From contig CM031878.1 in the NCBI GenBank assembly GCA_018697195.1, forward strand, positions 35,228,366-35,292,365: DNA of 64,000 nt, in the 5' to 3' direction. This document shows, piece after piece, positions 38,768 through 50,133 of this stretch. The first letter of the stretch is position 1; the number at the start of each line of letters is the position of its first letter. A model generated the notes under the pieces. That model was not told where the DNA came from, searched no databases, and saw only the letters and a program-made list of their open reading frames with translations. A program made the translations under genes and the position numbers. The stretch is from Certhia americana. Its lineage: Eukaryota > Chordata > Aves > Passeriformes > Certhiidae.

Positions 38768-41335
38768 CACTTATCATTACACAATTGCTACTTTCTCTTT
38801 AGTTTTCAGACAGATATGTCTTTGAACTATTAAAACTACAGTGTTCTGACAATTTTTATAAAATCATAGGGAATGCAAACAATTTTTCCAGCATTAAAAA
38901 AAATGTGGGCTTGCTGCAATTTCTTTAACTTAAAAATCTTTTTAGTTACTGATGGGTCAGGCTTAATCTTTGTTTGAAAGTGTTCTTATCAAATAAGGTA
39001 AAACTTGCATGGCATGTATATTTACTACAAACTTTATTTTGATACAAACTCAGTACAAAGTTCACTGTATGCTTTAGGGAGAAAAAATTATATACATGGA
39101 AGAACAGTAGGAAAGAATTGTGAGGTTATTTTGCTTGTATTTCACTTTGTAAAGAGTATTCAAAGCATTGAAAAGTAGAAATAATATTAGAGATAATAAA
39201 GTCTGCAGATATTTACCTATATAAAGCATCTGTGATGCACGATGTGCACTTTTGTGTTTCATGTCAATGAATGTCAACATTTTGAAGTTCCTTTTCTTTC
39301 TGTTTCTTGCCACAGAAATAATAAAGTTCACAAGACATGAACCCCCAAATGTCTGCTGTAACAGTGTAGCCGTCTGGCGTGGGGTGACTTCCTGTTATAT
39401 CAAACCCAGTTTGGCCTGGGAGCATGGCTTAAAAAACTGGATGGGTACTACGGATGAGGCCCAGAGATGTTCTTTTAGTCCAATGGAGTGATCATGTCCT
39501 CTCTAGGCAGCATTCACAGGCCTCAGGGCCTGGAGATGCTTCCAGAGGGCACCTGGTCCAGAGGCCTGGATCTAAAGACCATGAAAGAACTAACTAACTT
39601 GCTAACTTAGCAAGATATAGGATTTACCTGGGGGGCAGATATCCAATTGTAGCTTACAGGAAAGGGGCTTGACCTTGTAAGTCTTACTAAGATACTCAAC
39701 CTCCTGCTCCTCAGGTTCCTAAGCCCACTCCTTTCTGCAAAGAATTTGGGCTCGGCTTTTTATGTATCCCAGCTAATTGGACTGCTACATAAAATTAAAA
39801 ATTGATCTTGATTCCTGTTTAGATGAAAAAGGCAAAGACGACACTACTGACACTGGTCTTTCATATAACTGTTGAAAATGGAATATGAAAGGTCCTGTGA
39901 TGGGAAAGGTACATCATCAGTAAAGCACTGGCAAGGCACTGAGAAGAAAACCGAGAAAAAAACTGCTAAAGCTTTCTGATTACCAAAGCTTTTCTTCATA
40001 GACCTTCAGATTAAATTTTAGTACCTGCTGTTCAGTAATGGTGAATAAAAGAGAATTCAACATTAGGTTTATCCTTTCTTGGCATCTCATAATCCACAAA
40101 TGATCACTCACTTTAGCTGAACTTTATCTCATATCCTGTGACATATGACTGAATTTGAATTTGTAACTGCTTTTTGACTAAATATTTCAAAGTAATAAAT
40201 TCTTCATTCAGATTTGTTTGATATAATAATATTTTAATGTCAAATGAAGTTCAGAAGATGACCTTGGCACAATCTCTTGAGAGACCATCCAAGGCATGGA
40301 AATAGTCTAGGGAACTGCAATATTACAGAATGCAAAAGGCTACAGGCATTGCATGGGATAATGACAAGAAAATCAAGACCAAAAACAGATGATGCAATTC
40401 AGATTTTTTTCCAAGTAATAGCCAAATACTGGCAAAAGGTTGAAGGATTCCTAAACATAACCATATTACACACTTTCAGATCAAAGAATATTGTTTCAGT
40501 GGTTGCAAAGAATTCAAGATTTGCATTAGGGAACATTTGAAACTTAGGGGAAACCTTGCTGTTTTAATACTTCAGTATTGCCAAAGATTTGCAAGCAATT
40601 AAACATGAATGAAATACAGTACATTGATTATTTATATAAAATTTTTATATGAAAAAGATGTTTCTCAACGTAGACATCAAAATAAAATGTCAATAGTTGC
40701 ATTTAATCATTCTTTCAGGATCTTAGTAGAAAGTGTTACAGTTACAGTAAATTTCATGTTTTCTTAATACCATTTGTAAAATCTGTCAATTTGAAACAGC
40801 ATTTAAGCAATTTATGCTCCATCTACTTTATATATATAAAGAGAAAAGCAAATTACATCAGAGGTATAAATAGTAAAAATGATACTATTAATAATTTTAA
40901 TGGATCACAAAATGGTTTTATTTGTATTTTTTTTTATTTGTTTATTTTCTTAGGACATATGATTGTGTCTGTAAGTTGAAGACAAAATTCAAGACATATT
41001 GGAATATCAAGTAATTCTCTGATATCACTGGTAATCATGATCTAAATCCTTTTTAAAAATGTACCAACCATCTTGTTAAAATTGTTGCCAGGATTTCCCT
41101 TATAAGATCTCTTTGAGCAAAGTGTAAGACTAGTCTAGAACATTTGGATAGTTTCTTCTAATAACCTCTTTTCTGTACAGTGATGGATTTCTTGGTAAGA
41201 AATATGATGTTCATGATGAAAACAACTAAATGTAGAACTTAACAATTGTCTTCTGTCTTTCTACTGATGGCTGCATTTTATAGAATATTAATAGTTCAGA
41301 ATGTCAGTTAACACTTGTCAGTTCTTCATTTATTA

Positions 41336-42463
41336 CACAGAATCACAGAGAATTACAAGGTTGGAAGAGACCTTCAAGTTCATCGAGTCCAACCCATGCC
41401 CTAACACCTCAACTAAACCATGGCACTGAGTGTCATATGGACTCTTTTTTAAAGCATGTCCAGGGATGGTGACTCCACCACCTCCCTGGGCAGACCATTC
41501 CTGTACTTGATCACTCTTTCCTCAAAAAATTTTTTCCTAATATCCAATCTAAATTTCCCTTCGCACAGCTTGAGACTGTGTCCTCTCATTCTGTCAGTTA
41601 CTGCCTGGAGAAAGAGACCAACCCTCACATGACTATAGCCACCTTTCAGGGAGCTGTAGAGAGTGATAAGGTCACTCCTGGAGTCTCCTTTTCTCCAAAG
41701 AACACCCCTAGCTCCCTCAGCCATTCCTCACAGGGTTTGTGTTCCCAGACTCTCACCAGCCTCGTTGCCTCTTCTGGACACACTCCAGTGTCTCAACGTC
41801 CTTCCCAAACTGAGGGGCCAGAACTGGACATAGCACTCAAGGTGTGGCCTCACCAGTGCCCAGGACAGGGGCAGAATGACCTCCCTGCTCCTGCTGCCCA
41901 CACCATTCCTCATCCAGGCCAGGCCTTCTTGCCTACCAGGACACAGAACTGGCTCATGTTCAGCTGCTGTCACCAGCACCCCCAGGACCCTTTCTGCCTG
42001 GGCACTGTCCAGCCACACCGTCCCCAGCCTGTAACATTGCAGGGGGTTACTGTGGCCAAAATGCAGGACCTGGCACTTGGACTTATTAAATTTCATCTTG
42101 TTGGACTCTGCCCATCCATCCAACCATTCCAGGTCCCTCTGCAGAGCTCTCCCACCTTCCAACAGATCGACACATGCTCCCAGCTTGGTGTCACCTGCAA
42201 TTTTACCAATGGATGACTCAATACCCTCATCCATGCCATCCATAAAAATATTGAACAGAGCTGGCCTCAGCACAGACCCCTGAGGGACACCATTGGTGCC
42301 TGGCCCCCAGCTGGATACAGCACTGCTCACCACCACTCTCTGGGCCCGGCCATCCAGACAGTTCCTAACCCAGCACAGAGTGCTCCTGTCCAAGCCCTGG
42401 GCTGACAGCTTTTCCAGGAGAATGCTGTGGGAGACACTGTCAAAGGCCTTGCCAGAGTCCAAA
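41336..42463 (-). mobile_element. CR1 LINE with long RT remnant, minus strand, cut by an assembly gap
   Basis: The 3' end is at 41,336 (ACACAGAATCACAGAG antisense signature). On the minus strand 41,728-42,462 is open for 244 codons with CR1 RT blocks in order: GKAFDSVSHSILLEKL, then GVPQGSVLRPALFNIFMDGM, then the active-site region IAGDTKLG (the usual ADDTKL with the first catalytic-pair Asp read as Gly), then LQRDLEWLDGWAESNKMKFN and KCQVLHFGH. A further stretch with VRPHLECYVQFWPL follows in the same open frame. The 244-codon frame is the longest LINE coding remnant here, so this is the youngest CR1. The altered active site and downstream frameshifts indicate it is inactive. The 5' part is lost in the N gap. 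The 212-codon plus-strand frame over it is antisense. Confidence 0.9.
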
Positions 42464-42863
42464 NNNNNNNNNNNNNNNNNNNNNNNNNNNNNNNNNNNNN
42501 NNNNNNNNNNNNNNNNNNNNNNNNNNNNNNNNNNNNNNNNNNNNNNNNNNNNNNNNNNNNNNNNNNNNNNNNNNNNNNNNNNNNNNNNNNNNNNNNNNNN
42601 NNNNNNNNNNNNNNNNNNNNNNNNNNNNNNNNNNNNNNNNNNNNNNNNNNNNNNNNNNNNNNNNNNNNNNNNNNNNNNNNNNNNNNNNNNNNNNNNNNNN
42701 NNNNNNNNNNNNNNNNNNNNNNNNNNNNNNNNNNNNNNNNNNNNNNNNNNNNNNNNNNNNNNNNNNNNNNNNNNNNNNNNNNNNNNNNNNNNNNNNNNNN
42801 NNNNNNNNNNNNNNNNNNNNNNNNNNNNNNNNNNNNNNNNNNNNNNNNNNNNNNNNNNNNNNN
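42464..42863. other. Assembly gap, 400 N
   Basis: Exactly 400 unknown bases, beginning inside the CR1 coding region. The round length suggests an estimated rather than measured gap. Confidence 0.99.
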
Positions 42864-44256
42864 AAGGAAGTCACCCACTACGACTGCCCTTCTTTTCTTT
42901 TTAATGCCAGAGGTGGCAATCTGTCTGACAGGTGAAGTGTCAGAGGTGAGCCTCACTGGGCTGATCATCTTCTTCTACGGCAGCTGGCTCCTCCTGTTCA
43001 CTGCACTCCCTAGAGGCCTCTTTTAATCACCCCGCTTCTCACCAGGGGAAAAACCCTGCCCTGTGCCTGCTTGAGTAATGAGATCATGTGTCTGTTTCAA
43101 GACTTTATCTCCTTTTAGAAGGCTGGTCCGTGGAGGCAGGTGCAGTCAACAGAAACTGCGTGAGTTTTTAAAATGCACTCTAGTAATTAAAAACTCTAGT
43201 CACATTAAAAAAGACCAGACCAAAACTTATTTGAGTTAATGTCCAATATCACAGACAGAACCGAGCCTGGCTTTCCTGGCCTGCTGGCTGAGCCAATTAG
43301 TGGCAGCTGTGGTGTTGACCACAGAGACACCTTTGAGTCACTGGCACTAAGGACAAGTCCAGACCTGTCAGAGCTTTTAGGTTTCTCTTCCATGGAGCAA
43401 TTTTAAGGTGAGGTGAAGGAAGTAGTTAATCTCTCATAGAGGGTTCAATCCAAAGCTTTTATTCAGGCACACATGCCTCTGAATGTAACAAGCCCTCTAA
43501 CTGAATTAATCAGAATAGTAGCCATAATCTGAAGAGGCTACAGTAGCTGCTATTACTGCTGATGGTACTGCAGATCTGACTCAGATGGTACTATGATGGA
43601 ATCATGATGCCACTCCAGACCGCGTGGTCCCTGTCCCTTTTGACCTGGGGGAAGGGGGGGGGTTTCAAGGAGAAAGGACACCTGGAATGCCCAATGCCCT
43701 AAAGGGTACAGAGTATCTTCTAAATCTGCCAACCTCTCGAGCCCTTTTGGGATTCCAGGGTTGATAGATAACCTATCAGGGGTCAGGGTGGGGAGAGGAA
43801 GGCTGATTGACACATCAGGGGGGAAATCTCTAGGGGAGGAACCAAGACTTCCAGGTAAGCCATGAAATTGCACCACTACAAAATAAAACAAACAAAAAAA
43901 GCTCTTTATGCCGAAGAAATTATGAGATTAGTGTAGATACCTTTGTCTTTAAGCTCTCTTACTACTTTCTTCCATATTTAAAACATGATAGCAGACTCCT
44001 ATAAGTTGGATATGGTTTTCAAAGAAAAGTTAATTTGAGGGAAATCCTCTAAGGCAAATGTCAATTGAAAGCCTACATGTAAATAAGTAAGTATTTCTTT
44101 GAAAAATAGTTGGCATGGAATTAAGTATGATGGCCAAGGGCTACCCATTGTCAAGGAGAAAGGAAAATGGAAAATATATAGATTGATTTCTGAATTAATA
44201 TCATTTATCCTGTCCATGGCATGAGTTATAGAAAGAAAGAAAACACAGCCTTATAA
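42864..44256. other. Unassigned sequence after the gap, possibly CR1 5' part and an LTR piece
   Basis: 42,864-43,060 is GC-balanced and may be the upstream continuation of the interrupted CR1, but no diagnostic block was found. 43,440-43,890 has minus-strand AATAAAAG (near 43,457) and a proline-rich minus frame (43,553-43,891, 112 codons: LPLPTLTPD, PPLPPG) of unknown relationship. It might be ERV-derived. The remainder is AT-rich. Confidence 0.35.
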
Positions 44257-44375
44257 ATCATGGAATCATAAAATATCCTGAGTTGAAAGAACCCAGAAGT
44301 TTCACCAAGACCAAATCCTGTCCCTGCCAGGACAACCCCAATGAAACCCCATACTATACAGCATTCAACTCCAAA
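44257..44375 (-). mobile_element. CR1 LINE 3'-end fragment, minus strand
   Basis: It begins ATCATGGAATCATAAAATAT and continues TTGAAAGAACCCAGAAGTTT and CCTGTCCCTGCCAGGACAAC, the antisense CR1 3'-UTR pattern. It is very short (about 120 bp). Confidence 0.75.
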
Positions 44376-45499
44376 GGTAATTGACATCTTAGTTGTTCAA
44401 CAGCTAATCTTTAAAAACATATTTTTGCAGTGTGAGAAGAGAGACACTAGTAGTGCACTTTTAGTAATTTGATAAACAGATGTTTCTATACAAGTTAAGA
44501 TGACCTGTGAGTATTCTTTCTTCTCTGTAGAGTGAGTTTCAGTCCCAGGTCTCCTGCTCTTCTCTCTGTATCCTCATCAGCAAGCACAGAGTGGCAAGTA
44601 ATCTCCTGCAAGAATGCCCTGGTGGCAGATTATTTCTCCTTTGAAAGAAGAGAGATTGACATTTAGTATTGCTATTGGTGGACAGTGTTTCTCTGTCTTA
44701 GTCTAGTTAAGGACTGGCTCTTGCTTGGGTTAGTTTATTTAATCACAATTAAAGCCTTAAAGCAAGAATCTGTAATACAAGAAGATCTTCCAGAAGAAGC
44801 CAGCTGAGACAGTGTAGTTAGCCCATGTGCAGAAAATAATGCTCTAATTGAAACTGTATTACAACTATATTGTGTAGTTAATTAACTGTGACCCATCTTA
44901 ATTTTTTCCAATTCACCTGGCAGTAACCAAATGCTGTCTCCTGGAATTCTTTGGCATTTTCATTAAAATATATATGGAAGTTGAAATGCAGCTTTCTCTG
45001 TGACAAATGTTGTTTATGTTTTATTTTTATGTTGTATATTCGTATATGTTATATGTCAAAATACACAGTTTCAGTATTTCAAGGTAATTCCATTTCTGTA
45101 ATGTAAAAACCTATGATCTATTCTAGGGAAAACAATTCCCATTATTTACTATGACTATGACTATACATTAACTTCACTTAATGTATGCTGTCTAGAAATA
45201 TATGACAGTCTTGCTTTGCCTATTTAAAAGTTCTGCTAAAAGGCTAGAGATTCCAGGCTCTCTCAATCGAACAGGAAAATAGCCAGAGTATTGCATCTGG
45301 CTCATTGTATGACTCTTTAATAAAATATTTTTTCAAACAATACCACAAGACAATCATTTAATTATTCAAAACAATAAAACTCCCTGTAAAAATAGAATTT
45401 TCTAAAACTTCAAGAAACCACAATTTATTTTTAGTTCTGCCTGGTGAATTATGTTTTAGCCTTTAATAATTTTATTCATTTAGCAGGAACTCAAACTAT
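44376..45499. other. AT-rich DNA with no recognised feature
   Basis: Nothing recognisable seen. Confidence 0.5.
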
Positions 45500-45596
45500 G
45501 TAGTAGCTTTAGGCAGCCCTGCGTGACCAGTGAGTTGGACCAGATGACCTTCAGAGGTATCCTCCGACCTCAGCCATTCTGTAATTCTATATGAGT
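45500..45596 (+). mobile_element. CR1 LINE 3'-end fragment, plus strand
   Basis: GTTGGACCAGATGACCTTCA and CCATTCTGTAATTCTATATG form the sense-strand CR1 terminus with its ATTCTAT-type end. Confidence 0.8.
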
Positions 45597-46242
45597 GCAT
45601 TTAAAAGTCATCAAGCCAATATAGAAACAGTATCATGTTCTTCTCTTACCTTGATTTCCTTGATTTTAACTATCTACTTTCATTATTAGAATAATTGTTA
45701 GATGAGGCTGTTACTCGTTCTCTTTTCTGCAGTTCTTTTACTTGCTTCTGTCAGGATTCGGTACCTGAAGTGAGATAGCTCCTTCTGTGCTAGATATTAT
45801 TTTCCTTAGGCAAAATATTTTGTGGAGAAATGGTTTAGGAATTATCTTTTAAAAGTGGAAATGTTCACCTGCCTGCCTACTTCAATGAACAGCTGCATCT
45901 CTGAATATTTTGTACATCAGTTTTGTTGCAAAGCTTGGAAGGACATACAGAAATGCATAGCATTCATTATTTTAATACAATAATAGGACTATAATGAGAA
46001 TAAAAGGCATAGCATGTTCATTTTCATCAGAGGTGTGTGGGAAAATGATTGGGGGTAAAATCAGATAAAACTAAGTTATATTCTAACATAAATTATAACA
46101 GTATGGAAATTATAGGGTGAAATGCAACTGCTACCCTCGAGATGGGATATAGTCAGCATGCCCAACACAATGCCACTTGCAGTACATGCAGACAGAATGC
46201 TACACACAATACATCCTAAGGGTCACAAAACAGAGGGTGTGT
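45597..46242. other. AT-rich spacer with no recognised feature
   Basis: Nothing recognisable seen. Confidence 0.5.
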
Positions 46243-47026
46243 TGTGGTTTGAACAGGTGTCTGCTAAGGAAGGCAAGAGCCTCCCTTGGAATGGAGAAAT
46301 TAAACCCCCTCCCTCCAAATTATTATAACTTTGAAATTGAGGGGCTCTCAGACAAAAATATGGGATTATGAATTACAGTTCTTTATTAAGGTAACTAAAA
46401 TAAACAATAAAACCAAAACACATGCAGTACTACAAAGGAGAAAAAGAAAACAAACAAGCAAACAAATAAACAAGCAAACCCACTGACAGAGTCAGGATAC
46501 AGCCTGACACCCTGTGGGTCAGGGTGTTGGTGGCAGTCCCATTCAATGGTGGCTGCAGTCCCAGTGGCAGATGTGGCTCTGTTGAAGTGATGCTCCTGGA
46601 GAAAGAGTGGAGTTCTTTCACTGAAGGTCCAGTGGTAATAGATGGGCCTGCTCTTCCTCTGAGAATCCAGTGGAAAAGGCTGGCTTGGTGTCCCAAATCC
46701 CAGAGTTTTATCCAGGTAAGAATACTTGGCTCCTCCCCCTGGTTGGATCATTTCCCAGTGGGATGATGTAATTCTATCAGTGAGACTCAATGGCCCATGA
46801 GCAGCAGATCTCTCCCTGGAGGGAGGATGGGTTGTGAAGAGATAAGAAAACTGCCCCAGCAGGGTTTTGACAGTTGGCCATTGACAGACAATTACACCAC
46901 CCCCACCACCCCAGTTTGATCAGATGGTGATAGAACACACAGTTTGTGTTACAGTTTGCACTGCAACACATGACAGGGTGGAACAGAGTGGAGACACCAT
47001 GACCAGTCTCTGTCAAAACCATAGCA
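46243..47026 (-). mobile_element. Probable solo LTR of an avian ERV, minus strand
   Basis: It starts TGTGGTTTGAACAGG and ends TGTCAAAACCATAGCA, so the two ends are near-inverted repeats around TGTGGTTTTGA. On the minus strand there is AATAAAG in CCTTAATAAAGAAC (about 46,380-46,393), close to the 3' side as expected for R/U5. The interior is a block of GC-balanced text (CCTGACACCCTGTGGGTCAG, CTGGCTCCTCCCCCTGGTTG) that I associate with a common avian LTR. A (CAAA)-rich run lies at 46,440-46,480. No clear target duplication remains. Confidence 0.55.
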
Positions 47027-49694
47027 GAGGAGGGAACTCAGTTGTACCTCATAGCTGATATGGCACATAGCAGCTGTTCAACCAAAGAAACATTTCTTGC
47101 TGTTGAACCAGCAATTGTGGCAAGATCACAGCTGCCCACCTTCATTCTAAAGGTTATCTCAGACGTAATACTGCTGTTACCCACCTCCAAGATATGACCA
47201 CCCACCACTGAAGATGACGTATATGGCTAGATTCACTCAAAATCTAAACATAAAAATAGTATAAGTTAAAAATTGAGAGAAGTTAGAGAAGAATCAATAG
47301 TAACTCCTAGGATCTGTTAATGGTCTGAACCTGTCTTCTCTCCCATAGAAGAGGCTGTGGGGTAAGAACTGTACACTATACATGCTGATTGATTATCCCA
47401 AGCTAGTTTTTGTTACAGATTAGAGAATATTAATTTGAGTACGTTTCCAGCCAAATAATAAAACTGGCAATCTTAAAACCTCAGCCTGTTAGAATTTTCT
47501 GTTATATTAAGAGTGTTACTCCATAAAGTGTTAATTGTGAGCCCTTCAAGGTTTTTAACAGTTTCTGGCAGCAGTAACTCTCCACTTGCCTGTACAGACC
47601 CAGAATGGAGTCTCTCTCATGCTGTTGGCTTGGTTCACTGAATCCTTCCTTTTGCTGACAGATCAATTTAAGGTGTGGAAACCTAGGAGAGAAGCCTTCT
47701 GTTTGCACATGACCCTGAACATGTTGGTTGAACCGCCCTCCAATTCAACAGGATTGCTCAGAGAAGACTCCCCATAAAAGAACGCTGACTGGTTGGGCAC
47801 AAGGGTCTCAGTTTTTCTGTGGCAGTGACAGACTAATCAAACATAAATGATTTTAGAAAATCTCTGCTTGCACATGGCAGAGGTGTTATAAATAAGGACA
47901 GAGAAGGAAGCAAAATCCATCTATTTCAGTTGTCCTCAAGCATAGCAACTGTGACTAGACAATTCTGGATTAAGGAAGAGACAAAAACAGAAACAGAAAG
48001 AAAAAAAAAAACACATCAAAAAGTAAGTTTCAAAACTGGAACCACCTTTTGAATCATTAATACAGGAAAATTAAGGAAACAACAATTTATATCTCGTTAC
48101 CACTTACGGGAAGGAAAGGAAATGTTTGGGGTTTTTAAGGGAATCTTACAAAGAACATGCTCTTCTTCCTAGAATGCTAATTTATAATGATTAGAAACTA
48201 GTTTTTTTGTGAAAGAACATCAGATAAAGATCTAGGCAATATCTTCAAATACAAAGGAGCTCAACATTGATAACGGAACTAAGCATGTATCAAGTAAATC
48301 AACACAGCACAGGAGATCCCTAACAATGAATGAGCTGGCTTGTCTAGTGTCATCTCTCTGTCACTATCTTACACTGAATATCTGAGGATTTTATCCTCAA
48401 AGTGGCATAATTTAACAATTCATCATCTGGAAAAGGTTTTCCCCAGCTTTTAATGAATTTCTTTTTTGCTTTACTGTAATTGTAGCCAGTGGCTTCAGAG
48501 ATGGAGCACTTAAGATCTTATTAAACTCCAAGGCAAGAAAATCTTGCTAGCTGTATTAATGTTAATATTACAAGGTAAATTTTTTACCATGGGTCACTTA
48601 GAAAATGCCAACATATGTGACACTAAGAAGTACTACTACTATTCACTCTTCTATATTATAGGTAAGAAAGTAACTTAAAATTTTATTTCAAGTAAATGAA
48701 TGTCTAAACTAAAGAATTTGGAAAGACTTTTTATGTAATGAAACTAACACAAAGAATGAAAAATTAACAAAATATTTTTTGTCAATCATGAAGGTACTGA
48801 AACCAAATATCTTAGTCAAATATTAGCAGTTGCTAGTGGAATCATCTCATTTCTAACTTAGTTGCCTGACCATATTATTGAGTTATTTGATTTATTTGCT
48901 ATTTACACTCAGTCTATTAGACACTCAGTCTATTAGACAGCTGATATTGAAATGCCCAAGATGAACAGCAAATTCAGAAATACAGAACTTTGCGAAATAG
49001 AAAATACGAAGCATAAAAATAAAAAGTTTCCTACGGTTAAATGCTTGGTTTTTTTATGAGATAACTTTAGGTCAAGGAGTGGGCATGAAAAAACATCAAG
49101 CAGCAGAAATTCCTTGTTGTTTGGGAATGGAGGACAGTCTTGTACACTGCAGAAATTCTGAGCATTTTCCAAAGTACTAATTGAGCAAAGCACACAGGTG
49201 AATCGCTCCATGATTTGAAAATGAATGAGTGCAGACAAGGAGAAGTCAGTTTATTCTAAGACTTGTGTACATCATGTATCTGGAAGCAGCATCTTGATGA
49301 TTTCAAAATATACATTTAAACACATTAGATAATGCCATCCCTGCTATAGAACAGGGGCTACATAATTCATTTTGGACCAGATCAGGTCACCGTAGGCAAG
49401 ACTTATCAAGTCACAAATGGAAAAGTCTGAAATATTACATGACTTAATCACAAATGTCTGTGAACACATACAATTTTCCATTCCACATTTTGAATAAACC
49501 AAATGGATATCAAGAAAAAAAGAAAGATGACACACATAAGGCTTTCATAATTTAATTACTTCTCAATATTTTTAATACTGTTTTAAGGATTTTTCTCAGT
49601 ACAATACAAACATAACCAAGCCTGAACTATGTGGAAATACTATAAGAAAAATAGCTATAAAACAAAACTCAGCTTAAAAAAAACAGTCACAAGA
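47027..49694. other. Unassigned sequence left of the provirus
   Basis: No gene seen. 47,040-47,500 may be another ERV-derived piece: it has AAATAATAAAACTGG near 47,453 on the plus strand. This was not resolved. The rest is AT-rich. Confidence 0.4.
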
Positions 49695-49700
49695 ACAACC
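49695..49700. repeat. Target-site duplication of provirus, left copy
   Basis: ACAACC directly abuts the LTR and is identical to 58,234-58,239. Six bases is the duplication length of alpha- and betaretroviral-type integration. Confidence 0.9.
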
Positions 49701-49974
49701 TGTTGCCTCGTAAAAGGCAGGGCGACCCGGTTCAAGAGGGACACGTTAGTAAATGTACAGACCAATTGGGCAAGTCACTCACAACACCAATGTGGTGGGT
49801 GGCAAAATGCGCTTATTTGCTGCATGCTCTTTCTTATATAACCGCACTGCGCTTGCGTCACTGCTGCAATGTCACTTGCCACCATGCTATTAGCCAATGT
49901 CATTGGAGAGGATGGGTCCCTATCTTTCCCGTACATCACGAGATCTTCCGATCGGGCTTCCCTACCTAACCACA
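49701..49974 (-). repeat. 3' LTR of provirus
   Basis: 274 bp. On the minus strand it starts TGTGGTTAGG and ends GAGGCAACA. TATA box TATATAAG at 49,833-49,840. A poly(A)-signal variant AATAAG lies at 49,812-49,817. It has the same length as the 5' LTR and differs from it at about nine positions. This is short for a retrovirus but near the alpharetroviral range. Confidence 0.95.
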
Positions 49975-49988
49975 TTTCCCCCCTCTCC
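49975..49988 (-). other. Polypurine tract of provirus
   Basis: On the minus strand GGAGAGGGGGGAAA directly precedes the 3' LTR. This is the expected primer site for plus-strand DNA synthesis, and it appears intact. Confidence 0.92.
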
Positions 49989-50133
49989 ATGAACAATTAA
50001 AACTTCATAACTTGTGTTAGGTTTATGTTAGTAATAATTTGCAGAAATATGTTAGTAATAAAAGCATGAACTGGGCTTGTAACACATTAGTATGATTATT
50101 GCAATTGCCTAAAGCAAAACTTGTTATAACCAG
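49989..50133 (-). other. Non-coding segment between env and polypurine tract
   Basis: About 145 AT-rich bases without an open frame. No accessory gene or direct repeat was recognised. Confidence 0.6.

Larger units (their letters stand above)
30346..41335. other. Long AT-rich stretch with no supportable gene
   Basis: About 11 kb without an exon, RNA gene or clearly assignable mobile element. Two of the longest open frames (34,493-34,888 and 38,299-38,700, both plus) have no domain, no splice context and ordinary composition, so they are taken as chance. Microsatellites within are listed separately. The section 39,340-39,760 is richer in G and C and may be a repeat I cannot name. Confidence 0.45.

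Noticed and set aside
41578..42216. Plus-strand 212-codon frame
   Set aside because: Antisense shadow of the minus-strand CR1 RT frame.
42293..43026. Frames crossing the N gap on both strands
   Set aside because: Openness comes from unknown bases, so no coding claim is possible.
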